This document shows positions 1-8,662 of a stretch of 64,000 nt of DNA, piece after piece (positions within the stretch are counted from its first letter, which is position 1; every line of letters starts with the position of its first letter). The stretch is from Acholoe squamosa. Lineage: Eukaryota; Annelida; Polychaeta; Phyllodocida; Polynoidae. The position numbers and the translations under genes are program-made. Under the pieces are notes generated by a model. That model did no database searches and had not been told where the DNA came from. It saw nothing but the letters and a program-made list of their open reading frames with translations. The stretch covers positions 45,075,505 to 45,139,504 of the forward strand of contig OX439047.1 of the NCBI GenBank assembly GCA_949317995.1, given 5' to 3'.

Positions 1-615
1 GCAGGACGTAGAGGTCGTCAAACGAGGTCGAAATCATCGTACACTACTCGTCACAGGAGTCCCAGCTCGTCAAGAGGGTCGTCAGTGGACTCGTCTATTC
101 ATCGTCATCACGCCAAGCAAAAAATTGGTGAGTTTGACCATGAACAATTCATTAAAAAACATGAAAAGGTCGACAGCATTGAGAAACTTGTATTGGTCAA
201 TATTAAATTCATCATAGATTATTACAAGGACGGGGACGATGTGGAGGGCATGCTCAGGCACCTCCAGATGTTGGTTGAGAAGTCAGATACAAAGATTTTT
301 ACTGTAAAAGCTTTAGTAGCCTATGACAAGTCCGTTAGGGACAGGGCTAATACTGATGGTTTAGCTGCGTTTGCCATGATCGAAAATTCGGATATTCTCC
401 GTCATTTGTCATATGACGGAACAGTACAGGCCCAGAAGGCTTATTCAACTAAGTCCAAAAGTTCTGGTAAATTTAAGGTATCAACAAACTCATGTTATGC
501 CTTTAACAGGGCTGAGGGATGTACTAGGGATCCCTGTAAATATAGACATGTATGTAGTTCATGTACCAAAGCAGGCCACAGTAAAGTGGAATGTCAAGTA
601 AACAAATCTGATTAG
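1..615 (+). CDS. Gag-like nucleocapsid protein, 5' partial
   Basis: The frame is open from the first base of the window (reading A-G-R-R-G-R-Q-T-R...), with no ATG before residue 29, so the true start lies upstream. The visible N-terminal part is rich in Arg and Ser, a likely nucleic-acid-binding stretch. The C-terminus carries two zinc-binding motifs. The first is C-X8-C-X4-C-X3-H (residues CYAFNRAEGCTRDPCKYRH). The second, directly after it, is a retroviral-type zinc knuckle C-X2-C-X4-H-X4-C (CSSCTKAGHSKVEC). This pair is what I expect of Gag-like proteins of YR retrotransposons, which package the element RNA. The frame ends in TAG at 613-615, and the Pol frame continues in the same phase immediately after it. 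Confidence 0.85.
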   Translation, partial: AGRRGRQTRSKSSYTTRHRSPSSSRGSSVDSSIHRHHAKQKIGEFDHEQFIKKHEKVDSIEKLVLVNIKFIIDYYKDGDDVEGMLRHLQMLVEKSDTKIFTVKALVAYDKSVRDRANTDGLAAFAMIENSDILRHLSYDGTVQAQKAYSTKSKSSGKFKVSTNSCYAFNRAEGCTRDPCKYRHVCSSCTKAGHSKVECQVNKSD

Positions 616-621
616 GATTTT
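613..621 (+). other. Single in-frame TAG between Gag and Pol
   Basis: Gag ends with TAG at 613-615. The next codons GAT TTT GTG stay open in the same frame through the whole Pol. The two proteins are therefore either separated by reinitiation (first Pol ATG at 658) or linked by stop-codon readthrough. The sequence alone does not decide between these. Confidence 0.6.
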
Positions 622-657
622 GTGGGTGGGCCAGGTCCTATATGTGACGGTGTGTCG

Positions 658-2664
658 ATGTCAAAGTCATGTATGGTAGGTTTGGTAGATCCTGGTTCGC
701 CTCCTCCCGTCGCTCCAGCTCGGGATGTAGTGGTTGCTGGAGGGTTAGAATTTGTCTCCCTGAATGATATCAGTGTAGCAAATCTACGAGTAGATGTTGA
801 AAATGATATTAATATTAATCCTAACTCTGTTGGTTTGGATGTATCATATAGTGGCCCAGTACAGGGCAAGGTTAAACCATTGTTTACTGTCGCTATGGAA
901 AATTTACCTAACATCGAAGTGTATGATAGCTGTATAAATGGTGTGTGCAATTGTGTTCACTATGTTCATGGGAAAAGGTCCCAAATTTTACCCTGCAGGA
1001 TAGCCCCTTACTTATCTCAGAAAGGTGTAATAAATATAGATAATAAAGAGGCATTATTCTTATGGAAGGGTTTTGTGGAAGGGTTTAAGATAGTTGACCC
1101 TGCGTGCAATACATCTTACGATTGTAAAAATTATAAGTCCATTCTGGAAGGTAGTTTTTACGAGGAATTTTGTAACATACTGCGTGAGGAGGTAGAGGCT
1201 GGTCTCGTATCCAAAGTCAAAGACAAACCACAGTGCATTCACTCTCTTGGTGGTGTTGAAAAATCTAATGGCAGGCTAAGGCCTATAACTGATTGCAGTA
1301 TGCCGGAAAAAATTTCCATTAATAACTATATGGACGAGACTAGTTCTACCTTCTCTTACAATAATATTGGTACGGTCACAGCTCAGTTGGACAAAAATGA
1401 TTTTATGAGTGTAGTAGATTTGAAGTCAGCCTATAGAACCATTAATGTATATGGCCCCCACACTGGTATGCAAGGGTTTAGATGGGATTTTGGTCAAGGT
1501 GAAGGTTTCTATGTAAGTAACAGGTTAACTTTTGGACTCAAATGTGCTCCGTATATTTTCAATCGAATATCTGATTTTATTGGTGAGGTGGCCAGGAGCT
1601 ATGGTGTAAAAAAGTTGGTCAATTATCTAGATGACTTTATCATAATTGCTGATACTTATGGTGAATGTTTACGCCAAAGGAATATCCTCATAGAGTGCAT
1701 GCAGCATATGGGCTTTGTAGTATCCAAAGAAAAGGTGACCGACCCGTCTCAAGTTTGTAAATTCTTAGGCATTAACATAGATTCAGTTAAGTTGGAACTA
1801 TCCTTGCCTATTGAAAAGGTCGAAAAAATGGAAAATCTCTTATTAGATAATGTTAATAAGAAATTTATTTCTAAAAAGAACTTAGAGAGAATAGGTGGTT
1901 TAATGTCTTTCTGCTCGCAGGTGGTTAAAGGTGGTAGAACCTTTAGTAGGCGAATTTTTGATCTCTGTGCCCGGGCCAGACCCGGAGGTTATATTAGGGT
2001 ATCAGCTTGCACTCGCCAAGACTTTCAATGGTGGTTGGATTTTTGTAGAGTTTTTAACTGTAAAAGGTTAATTCTAAATGATGTTATTGATACACCTATG
2101 TACTCTGATTCGTCTATTAAGGGCTTTGGAGCATGGATGGGGAAGGATTATTTATATGGTGACTGGACATCTCATGATAAATTCAACTTAGGTTCAGGCC
2201 ATTTTTCCCCCCCTCCTATATTGGATGGTCTACAAAATCATCATCGAAATATTAATGTATACGAATTATATCCTGTTATGATGGGCCTGAAGCGCTGGAT
2301 TTCTAGTTATAAAAACAAAAGAATACATTGTATAACTGATAATATGCAGGTACTAGCTATGATTAATACAGGCAGGTCTAAAAACAAACTTTGTATGGAA
2401 TGGCTAAGAGAGATTTTTTGGCTGTGTTTCCTCAACAATGTGGAAGTATTCGCTACATACATTAAGTCAGAGGACAATATCCTGGCTGACCAACTGTCGA
2501 GACTTGCATATAAGGGTATGCCTGGTAAATGTATAATTTCTCTCCATGAAAATGATATGTGTTGCTTTAATTCCAGAATGGAAAAGGTTACAAAAAAGAA
2601 AAGAGTGTCTTTTATCGAAGGGTGTGTCAGAGAGCACGAGGAGAGCAAGGAAACAACAACTTAA
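658..2664 (+). CDS. Pol: reverse transcriptase plus RNase H (YR retrotransposon)
   Basis: Copies the element RNA into DNA and degrades the RNA strand. The open frame runs from 616; the first ATG is at 658, used here as start. Residues are counted from 622. The RT motifs are in order: GRLRPITD; motif A VVDLKSAYR with Asp266; motif B LTFGLKCAPYIF; catalytic YLDD with Asp337/Asp338; and KFLGINID. RNase H follows with the acidic set Asp496 (MYSDSSIKGFGAW), Glu548 (VYELYPVM), Asp573 (CITDNMQVL) and Asp623 (NILADQLSRL). The N-terminal ~150 residues have no motif I recognise. No aspartic protease and no DDE integrase are present, as expected for the DIRS order. The last 119 bases overlap the recombinase in another frame. 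All catalytic residues are present and there is no frameshift. Confidence 0.92.
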   Translation: MSKSCMVGLVDPGSPPPVAPARDVVVAGGLEFVSLNDISVANLRVDVENDININPNSVGLDVSYSGPVQGKVKPLFTVAMENLPNIEVYDSCINGVCNCVHYVHGKRSQILPCRIAPYLSQKGVINIDNKEALFLWKGFVEGFKIVDPACNTSYDCKNYKSILEGSFYEEFCNILREEVEAGLVSKVKDKPQCIHSLGGVEKSNGRLRPITDCSMPEKISINNYMDETSSTFSYNNIGTVTAQLDKNDFMSVVDLKSAYRTINVYGPHTGMQGFRWDFGQGEGFYVSNRLTFGLKCAPYIFNRISDFIGEVARSYGVKKLVNYLDDFIIIADTYGECLRQRNILIECMQHMGFVVSKEKVTDPSQVCKFLGINIDSVKLELSLPIEKVEKMENLLLDNVNKKFISKKNLERIGGLMSFCSQVVKGGRTFSRRIFDLCARARPGGYIRVSACTRQDFQWWLDFCRVFNCKRLILNDVIDTPMYSDSSIKGFGAWMGKDYLYGDWTSHDKFNLGSGHFSPPPILDGLQNHHRNINVYELYPVMMGLKRWISSYKNKRIHCITDNMQVLAMINTGRSKNKLCMEWLREIFWLCFLNNVEVFATYIKSEDNILADQLSRLAYKGMPGKCIISLHENDMCCFNSRMEKVTKKKRVSFIEGCVREHEESKETTT

Positions 2665-3499
2665 CAGGTATAAAAAATTTTGTAATCAATTTAAATTAGC
2701 TAGTTTTCCTTGTTCTCCTTCACAGGCTGCTACATATGCAGTATATTTATCTGAATATATGAAACCTTCCTCTGTAAGGAATTATTTATCCTCTATTTGG
2801 TATTTTCAAAAAATCAGAGGTGGTTTAGACCATAGCGGTAATTTCATGCTTAAAAAGGTGTTGGATGGTATTGATAGAAATTGTGCTGTTCCTTCTAGGG
2901 TTACTCACCCATTGAGTCCGAAGGAAATGTTATGTATTAGATCATATTTGGATCTCTCCAACAGGGCTGACTTGAAGTTCTGGTTAGCTATTCTCTTATG
3001 TTTTAGAGGTGTACTCAGGGTAGGACATGTTGTATCTTCTCCTCATACACTGAGGGTAGGTGATGTTAGGATTTTTAATAGTTATGCTAGCCTTCGCATT
3101 AAAACTTCAAAGACTGACCAGCTTGGTATCCATTCTTTTAACATATACTTATGTAGGGACGATACCTCATTGTTATGTCCATGTAAAGACTTAGGAAGAT
3201 TGTGCGCAGGTAGGGGTGGAAGTGAGTTATTATTCAAAATTAATGGTGTTCCTCTACAGTACCAATATATTAATTCGAGGTTGAAATCTCTATCTATACG
3301 GGCTGGTATCAAAGGTTCAGTCTCCACTCATTCACTTAGGCATGGTGGTGCTACTATGTTAAAGGATGCAGGACTTAGTGTAGATTCTATTAAAAAGAAG
3401 GTAAATTGGAAATCTAATTCTGTTTTTACATATTTACATAATCATAAAAATGAACTTTTGGAATTAGATCAACTTTGCCAATCTCAATTGCATTGTTGA
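2546..3499 (+). CDS. Tyrosine recombinase (YR integrase) of the retrotransposon
   Basis: Probably joins the circular cDNA intermediate to the genome through a phosphotyrosine link. The 317-residue frame starts at ATG 2546 and overlaps the end of Pol by 119 bases in the +1 frame. It may be made from this internal ATG or by frameshifting. The N-terminal half looks like a SAM-like core-binding domain (KPSSVRNYLSSIWYF). The catalytic domain shows the whole YR set: box I Arg158 in CFRGVLRVGH, box II His262-x-x-Arg265 in STHSLRHGGA, Trp288 in VNWKSNS, and the nucleophile Tyr296 in VFTYLHNH. No residue of the catalytic set is missing. YRs of Ngaro, DIRS and Crypton elements share this layout; the flanking split direct repeats favour Ngaro/PAT. 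Confidence 0.92.
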   Translation: MKMICVALIPEWKRLQKRKECLLSKGVSESTRRARKQQLNRYKKFCNQFKLASFPCSPSQAATYAVYLSEYMKPSSVRNYLSSIWYFQKIRGGLDHSGNFMLKKVLDGIDRNCAVPSRVTHPLSPKEMLCIRSYLDLSNRADLKFWLAILLCFRGVLRVGHVVSSPHTLRVGDVRIFNSYASLRIKTSKTDQLGIHSFNIYLCRDDTSLLCPCKDLGRLCAGRGGSELLFKINGVPLQYQYINSRLKSLSIRAGIKGSVSTHSLRHGGATMLKDAGLSVDSIKKKVNWKSNSVFTYLHNHKNELLELDQLCQSQLHC

Positions 3500-3545
3500 T
3501 TGGTATGTGTTTTCACATGTGTTTGGCGTGTTTTTATGTGTTTTT

Positions 3546-3715
3546 GGCATGTATGGTGCTGATAGCCCCAAGGTCAGTAACCCACCAAACTCATGTGTCT
3601 GTGATATGATCATTTATTATACTACTTATCATATATTATTATTACTGTATATATCAACATTATTATTATCGTTATTACCGGTATTTATTATTCCCTGTCA
3701 GCGAAATAACTTATA
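3546..3715 (+). repeat. Split direct repeat B1 of the Ngaro-like element
   Basis: A 170-bp block that recurs at 4040-4209 with a constant offset of 494. I find one difference, G at 3697 against C at 4191. B1 lies just after the recombinase stop. In YR retrotransposons these repeats template the circular intermediate. Confidence 0.9.
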
Positions 3716-4039
3716 GAACTATATACACTCGTGTATATTTATATAATTATTCGCAACGGTTAGGGACTACTTGCAGCGCGCATTGGTATCTATGATGTCA
3801 TAGTATGACGTCATGATCAACACCCCTCCAGTATATAAGAGGGGATTTTCAAGGTAACGGTCAATTGGCTCGTTTTCACCTGTGCAGGTAACACCACGCT
3901 GGGTGTTTCCTTGATTTTTAAATTTTTACTACTGTTATTACTATTGTTATTACTATTGTTATTACTATACTACTGTTATTATATTATGCATTTTACTGAC
4001 TATGCTTTGTCAACTAATTGTTATAGTTGTTTTAATAGG
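3716..4039 (+). repeat. A2 segment between the two B repeats
   Basis: In the A1-ORFs-B1-A2-B2 layout this segment should be a copy of the element's left end (A1), which lies outside the window. It contains the CRE and TATA motifs annotated separately, a small AACACC...GGTGTT inverted repeat near 3890-3908, and a CTATTGTTA-type short tandem run at 3931-3970. Confidence 0.75.
3793..3838 (+). promoter_or_regulatory. Putative promoter: CRE-like sites and TATA box in A2
   Basis: TGATGTCA at 3793-3800 and a perfect palindromic CRE, TGACGTCA, at 3806-3813 lie about 20 bases before TATAAGA at 3833-3839. A2 is expected to repeat the left end, where transcription should start, so this is probably the element promoter copy. 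The motif match is direct; its activity is inferred. Confidence 0.6.
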
Positions 4040-4203
4040 GGCATGTATGGTGCTGATAGCCCCAAGGTCAGTAACCCACCAAACTCATGTGTCTGTGATA
4101 TGATCATTTATTATACTACTTATCATATATTATTATTACTGTATATATCAACATTATTATTATCGTTATTACCGGTATTTATTATTCCCTCTCAGCGAAA
4201 TAA

Positions 4204-4209
<6 letters not shown>
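4040..4209 (+). repeat. Split direct repeat B2, right end of the element
   Basis: Second copy of B1 (one mismatch in 170 bp). It ends at ...AATAACTTATA, where the sequence passes without a visible break into a TA microsatellite, so the exact right terminus is blurred. Confidence 0.88.

Positions 4210-4266
<57 letters not shown>
4206..4266. repeat. (TA)n microsatellite
   Basis: An uninterrupted run of about 30 TA dinucleotides at the right end of the YR retrotransposon. Confidence 0.97.
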
Positions 4267-4268
<2 letters not shown>

Positions 4269-4480
4269 AGCTGTAATCATGATGACTGTGTAGAGGCAAG
4301 GAGAAAGGGGGCTCCGTGCTAAAAGTCAACTTTAAAATTCAGATCACTGGCTTTTCAGTGATATATATATATATATATATCTAGCTGTAATCATGATGAC
4401 TGTGTAGAGGCAAGGAGAAAGGGGGCTCCGTGCTAAAAGTCAACTTTAAAATTCAGATCACTGGCTTTTCAGTGATATAT
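4267..4480. repeat. Tandem duplication with 114-bp period
   Basis: The segment starting CTAGCTGTAATCATGATGAC at 4267 is repeated at 4381. The ~100 bp outside the TA tract look identical. Each unit ends in a small hairpin (ATCACTG ... CAGTGAT) followed by TA repeats, suggesting duplication by slippage or unequal exchange between TA tracts. Confidence 0.9.
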
Positions 4481-5260
4481 TGCAAGAGAAGATACTCCTG
4501 TTAGTTTTAGAGGAATGGCTTGCTAAACGTAGGTAGGTGTGACCAAACACTGAATGACAATAAGCCCTATGCCTAATTGATCATGAGATACATCTATAAT
4601 TAGCATAATTTATGCTAATTAGCTAAATTAGCATAATTTTTCATTCTTTGCCTATAACTTTTGATCTAGAAATGGTATTTTCGTTCCGTTTTCACCATAG
4701 TAAACCTAGTGAGAGATTCCTTCAAATGGGATAAGTGATTTTCCTATTTAGAATGAAAATCATGTTTCCATGGCAACAGACATCAACAGAAATGCCTATT
4801 TAGGCCCAAAACATTCTTTTTACATGCCTAATTTGGAACCTTTCCACCCAAAATAGAACGTTTTATCTAAAATCATTTAATTCTCTATAATAAATTACCC
4901 TTTAATAGTTTTAGGCATATTTTTCCTATTCTATCCCATAGTGGTGCCCCCTGGCGGCTAAAACAGGTACTAAATCCCGCAGGAACCCCCATTTGTGCTT
5001 GCTAGCACAGATTTTGACAGGGAAATGCATCTAGTGCTGAGATGTGAAGAGATATCAAGTCATAATCTGGCACATAACTATGTCCCTAATTGATCTTCAT
5101 TTTAGTCTGACATTGACCAGAATATTCTTTTTATTTTCTGCCCAGGGCCACTAAAGTCTGATGGTAACGGAGGTCACCCTAAAATAATGGACACTGGTAT
5201 AAGGAGGTCCAGTCCATCAGCTTAATGGGTAAATTTAGGGGAAATTTCTTTTTTTGAATT
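4481..5260. other. Non-coding sequence around repeat M copy 1
   Basis: Apart from repeat M, I see no gene or structured element here. 5000-5260 is plain AT-rich sequence. Confidence 0.5.
4590..5000 (+). repeat. Dispersed repeat family M, copy 1
   Basis: Begins with an AT-rich near-palindrome (4598-4620, arms AATTAGCATAA) and contains GTTTCCATGGCAAC at 4764-4777. It ends with GCCCCCTGGCGG at 4946-4957 and TAAATCCCGCAGG. The same order of blocks recurs at 9548, inverted at 47531 and 63475, and partly at 59730. No coding capacity or target-site duplication was found, so its class is unknown. Confidence 0.75.
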
Positions 5261-5986
5261 TTAACCCTTTCGTGCCCAGAAATATTTTAAGAAAGCTGAT
5301 TTATTCAACAAGCTTGACATAGTAGAGGCTATTACCTATAGTCAGATAGTATGTCCAAATTAAAGTATTGATTCAAATGATAGCAAAGAGGGCAATAAAA
5401 TAGCTTTCAGAAAATGTAATATGAAGCATAGGTGAGAGTATTATATGAGGCAGTAAGGGAATGATGATGGCACAAGATGTTGAAAGGGGCTAATTTGGAT
5501 GAAGGTGACCAGAATTTTTTTTAAAGATTTTGGTAGGAAATCGGCTATTTTCAATTCATAAAGCATAATTTTGACATTTTAAAGAATGCTATATTGATGG
5601 AAATTGAAAATAGACATGTATTATAATTGGATTCCTTGGAGAAAGTCACAGGAAAAATATCTCATCAATAATTTTGGTAATTTTATCAAATTTCTTTTTA
5701 ATTTAGTGAATTTTCTGTATTTTCCCATTATTCTCATGGCCAGAGCACACACTTCTCATGTATTTTAAGCCTATTTTTCATTCATTATTTTCTGCATTAG
5801 GATCTATCAATAATTATTCACCTAATGCACCATACCAAATTTGGTGTCATTGAAAAGCCCTTCATATGAGTCTTCTAGTGTTAAAATCATCTTAATCTGA
5901 TCAATATTTAACTCATGGTGATCTATTGAACATATATATGCATGCTTAAGAGCGCACCTTTGCAAATCTGGGCACATAAGGGTTAA
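5261..5986. mobile_element. piggyBac-type MITE, TTAA flanks
   Basis: Ends are TTAA-CCCTTTCGTGCCCAGA at 5261-5280 and, inverted, TCTGGGCACATAAGGG-TTAA at 5967-5986: 18 of 20 positions match as terminal inverted repeats. TTAA target duplication plus a CCCT terminus is the signature of piggyBac-superfamily elements. At 726 bp with no transposase frame it is non-autonomous. Confidence 0.8.
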
Positions 5987-7051
5987 CACTTAAAAAACTA
6001 TAAACATCACAATTGATACCATACATATATTTTCTTTGCCAATTGTAATGGATCAATAATTGTAATCATGCTTCAGGAAATAATGTTTTCATTAAGCAGC
6101 CTTTTTCATCATAAGGCCCCCCACATGCAAAAAGTACGAAAATAATCTATGTTGTGGAAATTTTTCTTTAACTAGTTCTAGAAATCCTAAAAAAGTCCAA
6201 AAAGTTCGTAAAAACTGATTTTCAAATGTACTATGACACAGAAACTTCCCTGGACAGCAGTTTCCTACTTAACAGGGAATGTGCCATCTATATTCTCAGC
6301 TGCACAGTCTTTTCTACTATGTTGTAGCCTCATTATTAAAGAAAATATAGCTTTTTCTCCACTTTGATTCTTTTACTTTAGACACATTCCACCTTTTGAT
6401 TCCCTATGGGATTTATAGCATTGGGGTCCCCGACCATCGGACTTGGATACCCATGGTTGGATTTTGCCACCTCACTCTATGTTGCAGATATAAGACCAAT
6501 AGTCCACTTGACACCTTTGGCTGAGTCTGGTCATACATTTCCTTTAAAAAAAAAAGTTGGCTGTAAGGCCCAGTGAGCTATTGGCCTTAGACTAAGTCAT
6601 GGCTACCTACAGAATATAGAGCTGTAGAAATTAGTCACTACATATTGAGAGGCGGTTTTATAATAATGTTATTTCAGTCTCATCAAAGTTTCTCTTCCCT
6701 GGCCTCATACTGTATTAATTAGAATGTAAATACTATTGCCAGACAAGGGATGAAATCATATACTAAGTAGAGGTTATATAACATTGATTTTCTTCACTAG
6801 AATGCCTGAGGTAATTAGACAAGACCAGCTTTTATGGCATTTTATTTCAACTTATATCCAGTTTTTCAATGACTGGAGATACTATGCAGTTCTACAGATT
6901 GGTCATTGTCTGAGATAATACAATATCATAATGATTATCATTAGCAACATTAATTTTAGGTATAGAAAGATGTTATGAGGAAAATCTTAGCCTCTATACT
7001 TGAAGGAGACGGATTTGCTTGGATTTAACAGAGATAACTATTTTATTTTGC
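5987..7051. other. AT-rich spacer, nothing recognised
   Basis: No long open frame, splice-supported exon, RNA gene or inverted-repeat element seen. Confidence 0.5.
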
Positions 7052-7122
7052 CTCTGTCCCTCTGTCCCTCTCTCTCTGTCTCTCTGTCTCTGTCTGTCTC
7101 TGTCTCCCTGTCTCTGTCTCTC

Positions 7123-7162
<40 letters not shown>
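7052..7162. repeat. CT-rich TCTG/TCTC microsatellite
   Basis: Imperfect runs of CTCTGT, TCTG and TC. The open frames across it on both strands are repeat artefacts. Confidence 0.95.
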
Positions 7163-8439
7163 CCCTGCATGTAGTGGGGGGATTTTCCCATGCACCCTGG
7201 GAGATGTTTTGTTGTACTTTTACTGTATTTCTTATTTGCTCCTACAGGAGGACTCCTTATAAAATCCATATCAAAACAATGTCCTCAGGTGACTAATGAT
7301 GTGACATGTATCCTGTTGAGTGTCACTCTGGGAGACATGGATGGCCTTATCAGGATTAGGATACATAGTGGATAGGGTTATAATGTTAAACTAAAGCATG
7401 ATAAAGAAAGAATACTGAATTCAAAAGGGGAAATCATGTTAGGACAGCTAATGTCTTATGGTCTGCCACATATAGTCTGTGCATAGTCATGGTTATCTAT
7501 AGCATTATTTATCAGATCTGAAATTAGCCATTCACTTTCTTGACCTTTTTGATACATTACACAGTTCTGCCCAAACAACTCACCTTCCATTCATGTCACC
7601 AGAGATTAGTTACAGGTTCTATCTAATCCATAATTCTTTTAATTCAGTACCCACTAGTACTGCACATACAGTTCCTGTCGTCCAACCACTACCATCATCT
7701 TCTTAACAGTCCCCTTAAGGCCTTCCTTTGCTAATCCTGTAGTAATCATGTCTGCTTCTGTAACTGGATTACCTCTCTCTTCCCCATGTAAAAAGGGCAG
7801 AAGAGGAGATTACCCAGCTTTGTATTACTTATAAATAGGTTAGGAACTTGTTTTTTTTCTGTTTGTATTGTAAATAGGCTATGAATATCTCTGTTTTAGC
7901 TATACTGTAATATCAACATCAGGTCCTTGGGTTTATACATACAGCAGGTACAGCTGTATTCCAGAATAAGAAGTACTCTATTGTAAAACCCTGTGGTGGG
8001 CTGACAGTGTACATAAAAAAAAAGACCTGACTCATACTTCATGTTGAGGTAGGTGTTAGAGATATGAGTTATTACAAGCTGTGCATGACCATAATCCCAT
8101 CCCTGTATCTGTCACAGTGAGAAGCAACCAAATAATTATGTTTAGGCCAATCTCTGTCCCACTTTCAAATTTCAATATTGTTAAGGAATGAGACATCCCT
8201 TTCACTTCTGTATTCATAATCCGCTGTCTGCCATCCCTTTCCCAAGTATTCTAAGTACACCAGAACTATAATTATGCAGCCGGGAACATGTTCAACTGCT
8301 TCTTTGCACTAGAGCAATATATGAGAATTTTTGTGAAGTATATTGCAGATGGAGACGGTGTAGGTTTCTCATACCGGGTATGTTAAATGTGAATACTGGC
8401 TGCACAGCAGGTTTAATTGGAAAGTACTGGGTACTTTCC
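7163..8439. other. Spacer, nothing recognised
   Basis: No feature beyond short A runs. Confidence 0.5.
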
Positions 8440-8662
8440 TTAACACATTGAGGGCTAGCATCGACTATAGTCGACACCATGGTAGGCCTAGCATCGACTA
8501 TAGTCGACACCATGGTGGGCCTAGTGTCGACTATAGTCGACGCCCATTATATAGGATTTGTATAGGAATTGAAAATAGGGTCGTCCTCTAGGAACTATAC
8601 TTTTTTCAGGGGCCATCCCCATGGTCAGGACAACAATTTTTGCTCTGCCCTCAAAGGATTAA
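8440..8662. mobile_element. Short piggyBac-like MITE carrying three palindromic units
   Basis: TTAA at 8440-8443 is followed by CACATTGAGGGCTAGC. At the other end GCTCTGCCCTCAAAGGA precedes TTAA at 8659-8662, so TTGAGGGC is shared as a terminal inverted repeat. A related, inverted and truncated copy starts at TTAA 47250. The interior holds the 33-bp tandem units annotated separately. Confidence 0.7.
8458..8541. repeat. Three 33-bp tandem units with a self-complementary core
   Basis: TCGACTATAGTCGA occurs at 8461, 8494 and 8527, exactly 33 bp apart, separated by CACCATGGTRGGCCTAG. The third unit is the full 16-bp palindrome GTCGACTATAGTCGAC. The related element near 47370 has one mutated unit. 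CCATGG and the core make each unit doubly palindromic. Confidence 0.9.

Larger units (their letters stand above)
1..4209 (+). mobile_element. Ngaro/PAT-like tyrosine-recombinase retrotransposon, left end outside window
   Basis: The order Gag, reverse transcriptase/RNase H, tyrosine recombinase, then B1-A2-B2 split direct repeats is visible directly. This layout defines the Ngaro/PAT branch of the DIRS order, which integrates by a YR rather than a DDE integrase and has neither LTRs nor an integrase. No methyltransferase domain (typical of DIRS1-like elements) and no hydrolase domain (seen in some vertebrate Ngaro) is found. The recombinase and polymerase frames are uninterrupted and the two B repeats differ at one base, so the copy looks recent and may be competent. 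The left repeat A1 and the start of Gag lie before base 1. The right end abuts a TA microsatellite. Confidence 0.9.

Noticed and set aside
3507-4270. Open frames containing a shared Tyr/Ile/Leu-rich stretch at 3507 and 3911
   Set aside because: They are translations of the B1 and B2 direct repeats and the TA tract, not genes.
6994-7296. Open frames on both strands of 91-98 codons
   Set aside because: They cross the TCTG/TCTC microsatellite and translate to Ser/Leu/Val or Arg/Asp/Gln repeats.
8455-8545. CRISPR-like look of three regularly spaced identical units
   Set aside because: Units are directly tandem with no unique spacers, they lie inside a MITE, and the DNA is animal.
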